From an uncultured Oscillospiraceae bacterium (GTDB lineage: Bacteria > Bacillota > Clostridia > Oscillospirales > Oscillospiraceae): DNA of 26,661 nucleotides. Below, one piece after another: positions 18,055 to 25,384 of this stretch; within the stretch, counting starts at the first letter, position 1; every line of letters starts with the position of its first letter. The notes below the pieces were generated by a model. It saw only the letters and a program-made list of their open reading frames with translations, had not been told where the DNA came from and made no database searches. Position numbers and translations under genes: made by a program. The stretch is taken from contig CAKTKV010000003.1 of assembly GCA_934572355.1 (NCBI GenBank), positions 1 through 26,661 of the forward strand. The letters run 5' to 3'.

Positions 18055-18435
18055 TTACTCCTCCACCCTGAACATTTTACGAAGCTCGTCGATGTCGTCC
18101 TTTGTAAGCTCCTCGGCGTTCACCAGCGCCGCCGCAAGGTCGCGCGCCCTGCCGTGATAAAGGCGCTTGAGCAGCTTCTCCGTCGCCCAGCTGTTGTACT
18201 CCTCCTCGGAAACGAGGGGCGAATAGTAAAAAACGCCGCGCTTTTCCTGCAAAACGGCGCGCTTTGAGACAAGGCGCTGCAAAAGCGTCTTTATCGTCGT
18301 CGCTTCCCAGCCCACGGATTCCTGAAGGCTTTTTCTGATCTCGCTCAGCGGCAGCGCCCCGGCGCTGTGCCAGAGCAGCTGCATTATCTCAAGCTCCGAT
18401 TCGCTTATTTTTTCGTTTATCTCATTCACAGGCAT
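18055..18435 (-). CDS. BlaI/MecI-family transcriptional repressor
   Basis: This small winged-helix repressor is normally inactivated by proteolysis through the M56 partner. The 126-residue protein matches the family from ISESELEIMQLLW (about 9-21) through the recognition region WEATTIKTLLQRLVSKRAVL to the C-terminal dimerisation helices. The start is the ATG at 18435, preceded by AAAGGAG; reading on upstream would add 100 unrelated residues that cross the promoter. It is the first gene of a two-gene operon with the M56-beta-helix gene. Two BlaI-type boxes lie at its promoter, so it very likely represses itself. Confidence 0.93.
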   Translation of the reverse strand: MPVNEINEKISESELEIMQLLWHSAGALPLSEIRKSLQESVGWEATTIKTLLQRLVSKRAVLQEKRGVFYYSPLVSEEEYNSWATEKLLKRLYHGRARDLAAALVNAEELTKDDIDELRKMFRVEE

Positions 18436-18521
18436 CGACTCCTTTATACGGGGCGCACCGCGCAATGCGCCCGCCGTGTCCGGCGGCGCTTCCGGGATAC
18501 GCATACCCGCGCCGTGCAGAC

Positions 18522-18531
18522 TACACGTGTA
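18522..18531. promoter_or_regulatory. BlaI-type operator 1 (TACACGTGTA)
   Basis: A perfect 10-base palindrome matching the TACAnnTGTA consensus of BlaI/MecI operators, within a longer near-palindrome (ATTACACGTGTAGT on the minus strand). It lies just downstream of the -10 box, over the likely transcription start. Confidence 0.82.
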
Positions 18532-18541
18532 ATCTGGTGTG

Positions 18542-18570
18542 ATGATAACACGCAAGACTACATTTGTCAA
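18542..18570 (-). promoter_or_regulatory. Promoter of the blaI-M56 operon
   Basis: On the minus strand a perfect -35 TTGACA (18565-18570), a 17-base spacer and -10 TATCAT (18542-18547) lie about 107 bases before the blaI start. Confidence 0.87.
18559..18568. promoter_or_regulatory. BlaI-type operator 2 (TACATTTGTC) over the -35 box
   Basis: Nine of ten positions behave as TACAnnTGTA (minus strand GACAAATGTA). It overlaps the -35 hexamer, and its centre is 37 bases from that of operator 1. Confidence 0.7.
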
Positions 18571-18603
18571 CCACAATTTGGAAAACCGGAAGGATGGCTT
18601 GTT

Positions 18604-18636
18604 TAAAAAGCGCCCCCGGAGGATTCCGGAGGCGCT
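18604..18636 (-). terminator. Terminator downstream of the DUF2877 gene
   Basis: On the minus strand AGCGCC..TCCGG pairs with CCGG..GGCGCT, with one interruption in the stem, and is followed by a T run. It lies about 95 bases past the DUF2877 stop and separates that gene from the blaI promoter. Confidence 0.75.
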
Positions 18637-18731
18637 GCGCGGGGAAAATGAAAGGAAAAGAGAGGAATATAGGATGAAAAAGTGTGTTGTCGGTGTATTT
18701 TTATGGAAATGCTGCGCCGGGTGATATATAA

Positions 18732-19556
18732 TCAAAGGCGCGAGGCGTAGAGTATGCCGCTGAGCGTGTCCGCGCCGGAGCTGTGGCCGATGGCCGCAAA
18801 GCTCCTGCTGCTGTGCTCAAGATCGACATTTTCCTGAAGCTCTATGACCGGCTGGCTGAAAAGTCCCTCGCAGGCGCATTTCAGAAACGCGGCGCTTATG
18901 TCGTTGGTCTGGCAGAGCTTCTGCATTATTTTTCTTTTCAGCGCTGCTGACAGCGTCCCGGCGCGGCCGCCGTACAGGCGTCCCGCCGCAAGCACGCCGC
19001 AGAGAAAATCGTCGCCGGAGGGGGTAAGTCCCTCGCCAAGCCCGATAAGCCCGCAGAGCAGCTCCGCCGCTCTTTCGTCGTCCCCGCGGTGCAGGGCCTC
19101 GTCGGAATCTCCAAGCAGCTGCGCCGCTTCGCGTGCGGCCATGCGCTCTCTCCACAGCGTCCCGCCGGGGAGCATCAAATCGGCAAAGCCGCCCGTGGGC
19201 ATAAGCGCCGTCAGGCACTTTTCTATATATCCGCTGTCCGCCGCGCTGCCGCTGTCAAGGCGGGCGTTCCACACCCCGCAGCGCGTCATGTCCAGCATAT
19301 GCCCGCCTATCTCCGCACTGCCGTTGAGGACGTTTATCTCCGTACCGCGCTGAAAACGCAGCGCGGCAAGCCTTTCCTCGCCGAGATCCGACACAAGGCT
19401 CAGCGGCGAGGCGGCAGTGCCGGCGGACTGTATCGACAGCAGCTGTGCGCCGCACATTATATTGACCGTTTTTTTGTAAACGGAATGGATGTAGCCCCCG
19501 TGAGAGGAATACAGCGTCTCTCTCGCAAAGGAGGAGCAGCCGGTTATCACTATCAT
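18732..19556 (-). CDS. DUF2877 family protein, AllH-like (oxamate transcarbamylase component)
   Basis: The 274-residue protein has the DUF2877 hallmarks: GLGEGLTPSGDDFLCGVLA near residues 184-202 and the C-terminal GHSSGADTLSGIL. In Escherichia coli the DUF2877 protein YlbF (AllH) works with FdrA (AllF) and YlbE (AllG) as a transcarbamylase that turns oxalurate into oxamate and carbamoyl phosphate. Homologues of those two genes lie next door on the opposite strand. The ATG at 19556 is chosen because GGGGGA sits 7 bases before it; a TTG at 19571 is part of that site. It is transcribed alone, divergently from the fdrA operon, and has its own terminator. The family is near-certain; the partnership is inferred from context. 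Confidence 0.87.
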   Translation of the reverse strand: MIVITGCSSFARETLYSSHGGYIHSVYKKTVNIMCGAQLLSIQSAGTAASPLSLVSDLGEERLAALRFQRGTEINVLNGSAEIGGHMLDMTRCGVWNARLDSGSAADSGYIEKCLTALMPTGGFADLMLPGGTLWRERMAAREAAQLLGDSDEALHRGDDERAAELLCGLIGLGEGLTPSGDDFLCGVLAAGRLYGGRAGTLSAALKRKIMQKLCQTNDISAAFLKCACEGLFSQPVIELQENVDLEHSSRSFAAIGHSSGADTLSGILYASRL

Positions 19557-19912
19557 TTGCGTTTCCCCCAATTGTTTTCAGGCTTATTCTACCCCAAAGA
19601 AACGCATCTGAAAGGATGCCGGGTGCCAAAAAATATGAGCGTCCTATACAACAAAGTAAACAAATCGTCCGCACGGCGCCGCGCAGCGCCCGCTTTGCGC
19701 AGGCGCGGACAGGCGTTTTTTGCACCCGGGAGAGCAGACCGCGGCCGCTGAGGGCTTAATTGTGCAGTTTGCCTAATGCGGCGTGCTTATTTCGTGCAGA
19801 TAAACGATGTGTTTTTCCGCCTGTTTGTGGAAAAATATACAGTGCAAAACCAAGGCGGTCGGCTCTTATCCGGCGTAAGAGCAGGTCAGCCCGATCAGGA
19901 GGAGTGAACGAA
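19557..19912. promoter_or_regulatory. Divergent intergenic region between the DUF2877 gene and the fdrA operon
   Basis: No gene is supported here. It must hold the promoters of both divergent units, but I see no convincing -35/-10 pair for either. A hairpin of nine pairs including one G-T (19812-19820 with 19827-19835, loop CTGTTT) lies 78 bases before the fdrA start. The short word GTGCA recurs at three nearby places (about 19762, 19794, 19842). These could be regulator sites. Confidence 0.4.
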
Positions 19913-21466
19913 TTGGTTCTATATAACGACATCAGAAAAAACACCTACTACGATTCCATAACGCTGATGCTGTTCTCCGGCGAACTGAGCGCCTGCGAGG
20001 GCGTGAAAAACGCATCCGTTATGATGGGAACCGAGCATAATAAGTCCATAATGACAAAGGCCGGTCTTCTTTCCGGCGAGGCAGTCGCCGCGGCAGGCGC
20101 GAACGACATGCTCATCGGCATACTCACCGAAACGCAGGAGCAGTCCGACAAAGCCGTCGCGGCGCTTGAAGCGCTCATGAACAAATCCGCAGACGGCGCG
20201 GCTGCCGTCGCGGAGGACGGCGGCGCGCTCATAAGGGTCAGATCGGCTGCGGAGGCAATGAGCAAGCTTGGCGGCGCCAACCTTGCGATAGTGTCCGTTC
20301 CGGGCAAGTACGCCGCGGAGGAAGCCATGAAGGCCATGCACAAGGGACTTCATGTCCTGCTTTTCAGCGATAATGTCACTATTGAGGACGAAATAAGGCT
20401 CAAGGAATACGCCGTTGAGCATGAGCTTCTCATGATGGGTCCCGACTGCGGCACTGCATGGGTCAACGGCGTTGCGCTCGGCTTCGCCAACGAGGTAAGG
20501 CGCGGCGGCATCGGTCTTGCGGCCGCATCCGGCACGGGTCTTCAGGAGGTCTGCTGCATTATCGACCGTCTCGGCGGCGGCGTTTCTCAGGGTCTCGGCA
20601 CGGGCGGACGCGACGTCAAGGAGCAGGTCGGCGGCAGAATGATGCTCATGGAGCTGAAAGCGCTTGAGGCCGACCCGATGACCAGGGTCATCGGCATCGT
20701 CGGAAAGCCGCCCGCCTCCTCCGTTCTCAAGGAAATAATAAAGCTCTGCTCCACGTTCACAAAGCCCGTCGTGGCGTGCTTCCTCGGCGGGGACAGAAGC
20801 CTGCTCAAAGGCTCCTGCCTGCACTTTGCGGATACTCTCGAGGACGCCGCGGCGCAGCTGGTGCAGCTCAGCCGCGGCAGTGATTTTACCGCCGCGCCCG
20901 CGCCGGACTACAAGGCGATCGCCGCGGCGGAGAGCGCGAAGTACGCGCCCTGCCAGAAATACGTCCGCGGTCTCTACTCCGGCGGAAGTCTCTGCTACGA
21001 GGGCATACTTCTTGCCGAAAAGGTAGTGGGACGCGTATACTCCAACATCTGCACCGGCGATTATCTGCTGAAAAACGTCGAGCAGTCCGAAGGTCACTGC
21101 TATATCGACATGGGCGAGGACTATTTCACCGACGGTATGCCCCACCCCATGATAGACACGCGTCTGCGCGTACAGCGCCTCAAAAAGGAAGCGCAGGATG
21201 AGTCCGTCGCGGCGATAGTGCTTGACTGCGTTATCGGCTACGGCTCGAACGCCGATCCTGCCGGTGCGCTTGCCGCCGCCGTAAAGGAAGCGCGGGAGCT
21301 TGCAAACGGCAGACACATCACCTTTATCGCGTCCATCTGCGGCACGGACGGCGATTTCCAGAACCGCGCCGAACAGCAGCGCAGGCTTGAGGATGCGGGC
21401 GTCATCGTACTGGGCAGCAATGCGCAGGCCGGTATGCTTGCCGCCGAGATAATGAAAACGCTCTGA
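19913..21466 (+). CDS. fdrA: FdrA-family acyl-CoA-synthetase-like protein, AllF-like transcarbamylase subunit
   Basis: FdrA proteins resemble the alpha and beta parts of succinyl-CoA synthetase, but the Escherichia coli member (AllF) is part of oxamate transcarbamylase. The 517-residue product shows a nucleotide-binding-like region with MMGPDCGTAWVNGVALGF (about 184-201), LAAASGTGLQE, the glycine-rich SQGLGTGGRDV (about 235-245), and a second half ending VLGSNAQAGMLAAEI. The TTG at 19913 is chosen because AGGAGG (19897-19902) lies 10 bases upstream; the GTG at 19904 is only one base from it. It heads a five-gene operon: the next gene begins 16 bases after its stop. The exact substrate is unknown. 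Confidence 0.9.
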   Translation: MVLYNDIRKNTYYDSITLMLFSGELSACEGVKNASVMMGTEHNKSIMTKAGLLSGEAVAAAGANDMLIGILTETQEQSDKAVAALEALMNKSADGAAAVAEDGGALIRVRSAAEAMSKLGGANLAIVSVPGKYAAEEAMKAMHKGLHVLLFSDNVTIEDEIRLKEYAVEHELLMMGPDCGTAWVNGVALGFANEVRRGGIGLAAASGTGLQEVCCIIDRLGGGVSQGLGTGGRDVKEQVGGRMMLMELKALEADPMTRVIGIVGKPPASSVLKEIIKLCSTFTKPVVACFLGGDRSLLKGSCLHFADTLEDAAAQLVQLSRGSDFTAAPAPDYKAIAAAESAKYAPCQKYVRGLYSGGSLCYEGILLAEKVVGRVYSNICTGDYLLKNVEQSEGHCYIDMGEDYFTDGMPHPMIDTRLRVQRLKKEAQDESVAAIVLDCVIGYGSNADPAGALAAAVKEARELANGRHITFIASICGTDGDFQNRAEQQRRLEDAGVIVLGSNAQAGMLAAEIMKTL

Positions 21467-21482
21467 AGGAGGAATTTGTCAG

Positions 21483-21656
21483 ATGAACGGAATCAACGCT
21501 CTTTTTTCGCAGGAGCTTGTCTGCGTCAACATCGGCGTGGAGATATTCTATGACGCCGTCCTGCAGCAGGACAAGCGCTGCGCCCAGGTCGAGTGGAAGC
21601 CGCCCGCAGGCGGTGACCTTGAGCTTATAAAGATACTCAACTGGATCGAAGGCTGA
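21483..21656 (+). CDS. Small FdrA-domain protein (57 residues)
   Basis: A short gene fills the space between fdrA and the DUF1116 gene. GGAGG at 21468-21472 precedes the ATG at 21483 by 10 bases, and the TGA at 21654 lies 22 bases before the next start. The protein begins MNGINALFSQELVCVNIGVE and contains VEWKPPAGGDLEL, which matches from memory the small proteins annotated as FdrA domain proteins that accompany fdrA and DUF1116 genes. It has no signal peptide or membrane segment. It may be a small structural subunit of the transcarbamylase. Its function is unproven, but coding is well supported by the ribosome site, spacing and recognisable motif. Confidence 0.87.
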   Translation: MNGINALFSQELVCVNIGVEIFYDAVLQQDKRCAQVEWKPPAGGDLELIKILNWIEG

Positions 21657-21678
21657 ACAGGAAAGGACGGAAAATTTA

Positions 21679-22929
21679 ATGAGAGATATAGTCAGGTACG
21701 CCAACGACAAGGCGCTTGCCAAGCTGAAAAACGCAATGCCGTATTGGGTGGACGTAAAAAGCGCTCACGAGGTACTCGGCATCGACAGGCACACCATACT
21801 GCACGCCGGTCCCCCGATCGCATGGGCGGAGATGTGCAGGCCGATGCAGGGCGCGATAGTCGCGGCGCTCAAGTATGAGGGACTTGCGGCGAACGACGGC
21901 GAGGCATGGGCGCTTGCCGCCTCCGGCGCGATAAAGTACGAGCCGTGCCACGAGCACGCCGCCGTCGGTCCCATGACCGGCATAACCTCATATTCCATGC
22001 CGATGATCTGCGTGGAGAACAGGGAAAACGGCAACATGGCGTACAGCACCTTCAACGAGGGCGCGGGCGACGTTATCCGCTTCGGCGCGTTCGGGGAGAA
22101 CACCGTGCGCCGTCTCAAATGGATAGAGAGCGATTTTGCGCCCGTGATGAAAAAATATGTCCGCTCCGTGGGAGGGGTCAACCTCAAGTCCGTTATAGCG
22201 CAGTCGCTCAACATGGGCGATGAGCTTCATATGCGCAACGCCGCCTCCACCAATCTGTTCCTCAAAACGATAGTCCCCGGTCTTGCCGCCTGCTGCTCCG
22301 GCATTGAGGAATACAGAAAGTGCGTCGATTTCATGACCACAAACAATGACCAGTTCTTCCTCAACTTCGCAATGGCCGCGAACAAGAGCGCCGCAGACGC
22401 CGCCGCGGGCATCGAGTATTCCACAATAGTCACCGCCATGGCGCGCAACGGCGTCAGCATCGGCATCAGGGTGAGCGGTCTCGGCAGCCGCTGGTTCACC
22501 GCCCCCGCCGCCGACGTCAAGGGGCTTTACTTCTCCGGCTACACCGCAGAAGACGCCAATAAGGATATCGGCGACAGCGCCATAATGGAGACGGGCGGCG
22601 TCGGCGGAATGGCGATCGCAGCCGCGCCCGCGATAGTGCGCTTCCTCGGCGCGGGAAAGTATCAGGACGCGCTCAACTACACCTACGAGATGTACGGCAT
22701 ATGCTACGGCGAGAGTGAGCAGTACACCATCCCCAACCTTGATTTCAGAGGCACGCCCACCGGCATTGATATCTCCAGGGTCGTTGACAGCGGCGTCACA
22801 CCCGTTATCAACACCGCCATCGTCAGCAAGGAAGCGGGCGTGGGCATGATAGGCGCGGGCGTATCGCGTGCGCCGCTGAAGATGTTCGAGGACGCGCTCA
22901 GAGCCTACGGCGAGAAATATATCGGATAA
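21679..22929 (+). CDS. DUF1116 family protein, AllG-like transcarbamylase subunit
   Basis: The 416-residue protein belongs to DUF1116, the family of Escherichia coli YlbE (AllG). Matching stretches include LHAGPPIAWAEMCRPMQGA (41-59), CHEHAAVGPMTGITSYSMPM (near 94-113), NEGAGDVIRFGAFGE, MGDELHMRNAAS (about 180-191), NDQFFLNFAMA, TAMARNGVSIGIRVSGLG, and the C-terminal DSGVTPVINTAI followed by EAGVGMIGAGVSRAP. The strongly conserved His, Asn and Gly-rich motifs suggest the catalytic core of the carbamoyl transfer. It lies 22 bases after the small FdrA-domain gene. In the known system AllF, AllG and AllH are needed together; all three families are present here. The family call is firm and the substrate open. 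Confidence 0.9.
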   Translation: MRDIVRYANDKALAKLKNAMPYWVDVKSAHEVLGIDRHTILHAGPPIAWAEMCRPMQGAIVAALKYEGLAANDGEAWALAASGAIKYEPCHEHAAVGPMTGITSYSMPMICVENRENGNMAYSTFNEGAGDVIRFGAFGENTVRRLKWIESDFAPVMKKYVRSVGGVNLKSVIAQSLNMGDELHMRNAASTNLFLKTIVPGLAACCSGIEEYRKCVDFMTTNNDQFFLNFAMAANKSAADAAAGIEYSTIVTAMARNGVSIGIRVSGLGSRWFTAPAADVKGLYFSGYTAEDANKDIGDSAIMETGGVGGMAIAAAPAIVRFLGAGKYQDALNYTYEMYGICYGESEQYTIPNLDFRGTPTGIDISRVVDSGVTPVINTAIVSKEAGVGMIGAGVSRAPLKMFEDALRAYGEKYIG

Positions 22930-22935
22930 GCCGGC

Positions 22936-22973
22936 TTATCAAAAAAACAAGCTTTTTCCGACAGTTTTGATAA
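22936..22973. promoter_or_regulatory. Inverted repeat between the DUF1116 gene and the ring-opening hydrolase gene
   Basis: TTATCAAAA (22936-22944) and TTTTGATAA (22965-22973) form a perfect 9-base inverted repeat separated by 20 bases. It lies in the only sizeable gap inside the operon (81 bases). It could be an mRNA hairpin, a partial terminator or an operator for an internal promoter. Confidence 0.5.
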
Positions 22974-23010
22974 CTTAATTCAGCTTTAATAAATATAAGG
23001 AGTAACAATT

Positions 23011-24114
23011 ATGAAAGACTACAACGTTTACCGTCTCCCCATGGCAGGTCCCGACGACGTATCGGAGCTTGCAAAGCTCATCGACAACGGCACCGTCGAT
23101 CCCTTTGAGATAGTCGCCATAAAGGCGCAGACCGAGGGCGACGCCTATTCCCGCGGCTACGCCATGCAGAGCTTTGAGCTTATGCTCTCCGAGAAGATGG
23201 GCATCACCCGTCAGCAGGTCGCCGCACGCATCCCCATGCTCATGATCGGTCTTACCGGCGGTCTGATGAGTCCGCATTACAACGTCTTCACCAAGCGCGA
23301 AGCGCCCGACGCCAAGCCCGCAGGCGAAAAGCGCTTTGCCATAGGCGTGAACGTCACGCGTGTGCTGCTGCCTGAGGAATACGGCACGGCGGACATGGTA
23401 AGGCTCGTCGCGGAGGGCGTGAAAAAGGCAATGGCCGACGCCGGCATAGACGACGTAAAGGACGTACACTGCGTCTCCGTAAAGTGTCCGGCAATGACCG
23501 GTGCGCGCCTCGCCGACGCCGCGGCAAGAGGCAAGAAGTGCGTCAGCGACAACACGGTCGAGGCAAGCTCCAAGGCAAAGGGCGCAAGCGCTCTCGGCGT
23601 TGCTCTCGCTCTCGGCGAGATCAGGGACAGCGACGTGACCACGGAAAAGATCTGCAAGGACTGGAGCCTTTACTCCAACGTCGCCACCACCTCTGCCGGC
23701 AACGAGCAGGTCGCATGCAAGATCCTTGTCCTCGGCAACAGCGCAAACTCCTGCGCAAAGCTGCACATGGGCAGCGGCGTCATGAAGGACACTCTCGACG
23801 TTGACGGCGCAAAGGCGGCGTTCAAGTCCGCGGGACTCAAATTCGAGGACACCATTCCCCAGTCTGAGCGCGACCGCATCGTCACCGTACTCATAAACGC
23901 GGGTGCGGACGCAGAAGGCTCCATCAGAGGCCGCCGCACGACCATGAAGTCAGACTATCTGCAAAGCTATCAGGGCGTTTTCGCAAAGGCCGTTATCAAC
24001 GCCATCGTCGGCGCGATGATCGGCGACACCATGATCCTTGCCTCCGCCGGTTATGAGCATCAGGGTCCCCACGGTGCAAACCTTGTAAACGCGATAGTGC
24101 GCGTCGAGGAGTGA
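23011..24114 (+). CDS. Ring-opening amidohydrolase of the barbiturase / cyanuric acid hydrolase family
   Basis: This family hydrolyses the ring amide of cyclic ureides (cyanuric acid, barbituric acid) using Ser-Lys pairs on a threefold-repeated fold. The 367-residue length fits. Family motifs are IKAQTEGD with Lys38, HCVSVKCPAMTG with Lys158, TTSAGNE with likely nucleophile Ser228, then RGRRTTM (306-312) and ASAGYEHQGPHG with Ser345. In the first repeat the expected S-G-G-T-E-G reads IGLTGG (79-84), so the first Ser is replaced by Ile. AAGGAG precedes the ATG at 23011 by 8 bases. It is probably co-transcribed with the fdrA genes, and the next gene begins 3 bases after its stop. The substrate cannot be assigned: cyanurate, barbiturate, parabanate or another cyclic imide are all possible. 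Confidence 0.87.
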   Translation: MKDYNVYRLPMAGPDDVSELAKLIDNGTVDPFEIVAIKAQTEGDAYSRGYAMQSFELMLSEKMGITRQQVAARIPMLMIGLTGGLMSPHYNVFTKREAPDAKPAGEKRFAIGVNVTRVLLPEEYGTADMVRLVAEGVKKAMADAGIDDVKDVHCVSVKCPAMTGARLADAAARGKKCVSDNTVEASSKAKGASALGVALALGEIRDSDVTTEKICKDWSLYSNVATTSAGNEQVACKILVLGNSANSCAKLHMGSGVMKDTLDVDGAKAAFKSAGLKFEDTIPQSERDRIVTVLINAGADAEGSIRGRRTTMKSDYLQSYQGVFAKAVINAIVGAMIGDTMILASAGYEHQGPHGANLVNAIVRVEE

Positions 24115-24117
24115 TCA

Positions 24118-25281
24118 ATGGCGGAAATTCTCGTTAAAAACGCACGTCTTGACGGCGCTGTTGCGGACGTGCTCCTCAGCGGCAGAACCGTAAGCAGGAT
24201 CGCGCCCTCTATCCCCGCCCCGCCGAATGCCGCGGTCATCGACGCGAGGGGCGGCGTGGTCATCCCCGGCTTTGTCGATTGCCACAGCCACATCGACAAG
24301 TCCCACCTCATGGACGGCGGCAGGGCAAGGTACGTACACGGTACGGGCGCCGTCAAGGGCGGTCTTACACGCATTGAAAAGGCCTCGTTCACCGCGGAGG
24401 ATATATATAATCGCGCAGAGGCCGTCGTTAGGACAGCCATTGCTTCGGGCACGCTTTTTCTGCGCACGAACTGCGACGTGGACGGCTATGTCGGTCTTAA
24501 AGGCATAGAGGCGCTGACTGCGCTGCGTGAAAAATACAAGGACGACATCACAATCCAGATAGCCGCCTTTGCGCAGGAGGGCGTATTCCAGGACGATAAA
24601 ACGCAGGGACTTCTCAACGATGCAATGCGCATGGGCGCCGATCTTGTCGGCGGGCATACCATCACCTTCGGCGAGGGCGAGCGGCATATCGACTTCATTC
24701 TCGACCTTGCCGCGAAGTACGGCGTCGAGGCGGATTTCCATCTTGACGAATCGGGAAATCGGGAGAACTACCTTCTCCCCTATCTTGCCCGCCGCATGAA
24801 GGAAACGGGACTTTGCGGGCGCGTGAACGCCATCCATATGTGTACGCTTTCCGCGCTGAACGACGCGGAGCTTTCACAGGCGCTTGAGATCATCTCCGGC
24901 TGCGCGCTCAAGGCGACGATAGCCCCCACGGCGATCTCGACAAGAAGGATAGCCCCCGTGAAGGAGCTTCTGAAGCTCGGCATCCCCGTTGGACTCGGCA
25001 GCGACAATATCCGCGATTTCTTCAACCCCATGGGCTCCGGCGATATAAAGCAGATCGCATATCTGCTCACCTATCTCCAGGCGTTTTTCACCGACGAAGA
25101 AGTCGGCGATATCTGGTCCATGATAACCGAGCGCGGCGCAAAGGTCATAAGCGCCGACTACGGTGTGCGCAAGGGCGGACGCGCCGACCTCACGATCTTC
25201 CCCACCGCCGATGTGAGAGAGATCATCGCCTATCAGCTCCGGCCGTCGCATATCATAAGAAGCGGCCGCCTGATCGGCTGA
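24118..25281 (+). CDS. Cytosine-deaminase-type metal-dependent amidohydrolase
   Basis: This 387-residue member of the amidohydrolase superfamily resembles cytosine deaminase and AtzC. Visible metal and catalytic residues are HSH (His56, His58), HLDE (His208, Glu211), His240 in IHMCTLS and Asp296 in GSDNIRDFFNPMG, matching the cytosine deaminase pattern; CHSHIDKS and LRTNCDVD are family-typical. The C-terminal GGRADLTIF closes the composite beta-sandwich. GAGGAG precedes the ATG, and only 3 bases separate it from the ring-opening hydrolase, so the two enzymes probably act in sequence. It likely removes ammonia or an amine from a heterocycle, giving the ring that its neighbour opens. Ring amide hydrolysis (dihydroorotase-like) is a less likely alternative. 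It is the last gene of the operon. Confidence 0.87.
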   Translation: MAEILVKNARLDGAVADVLLSGRTVSRIAPSIPAPPNAAVIDARGGVVIPGFVDCHSHIDKSHLMDGGRARYVHGTGAVKGGLTRIEKASFTAEDIYNRAEAVVRTAIASGTLFLRTNCDVDGYVGLKGIEALTALREKYKDDITIQIAAFAQEGVFQDDKTQGLLNDAMRMGADLVGGHTITFGEGERHIDFILDLAAKYGVEADFHLDESGNRENYLLPYLARRMKETGLCGRVNAIHMCTLSALNDAELSQALEIISGCALKATIAPTAISTRRIAPVKELLKLGIPVGLGSDNIRDFFNPMGSGDIKQIAYLLTYLQAFFTDEEVGDIWSMITERGAKVISADYGVRKGGRADLTIFPTADVREIIAYQLRPSHIIRSGRLIG

Positions 25282-25290
25282 ACAATGCGA

Positions 25291-25332
25291 AAAAAAGGGA
25301 TGCAGCATGATTCAAATGCTGCATCCCTTTTT
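25291..25332 (+). terminator. Terminator of the fdrA-to-deaminase operon
   Basis: A stem of about 17 bp (25292-25308 with 25316-25332) with a 7-base loop has a T run on its 3' side and an A run on its 5' side, so it could also work on the other strand. It starts 9 bases after the last stop codon. Confidence 0.93.
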
Positions 25333-25384
25333 CAGAGTTAAGAGCTTTGCGCAGTAAGGAGTCAGGATTGAGCAGCTGCGCTGT

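Noticed and set aside
18436..18735. Longer N-terminus of the BlaI-like repressor
   Set aside because: The extra 100 residues cross the promoter and operators, match nothing, and the ATG at 18435 has a good ribosome site.
19760..19912. Longer N-terminus of FdrA
   Set aside because: The 51 extra residues are basic and low in conservation signal; AGGAGG at 19897-19902 points to the TTG at 19913.
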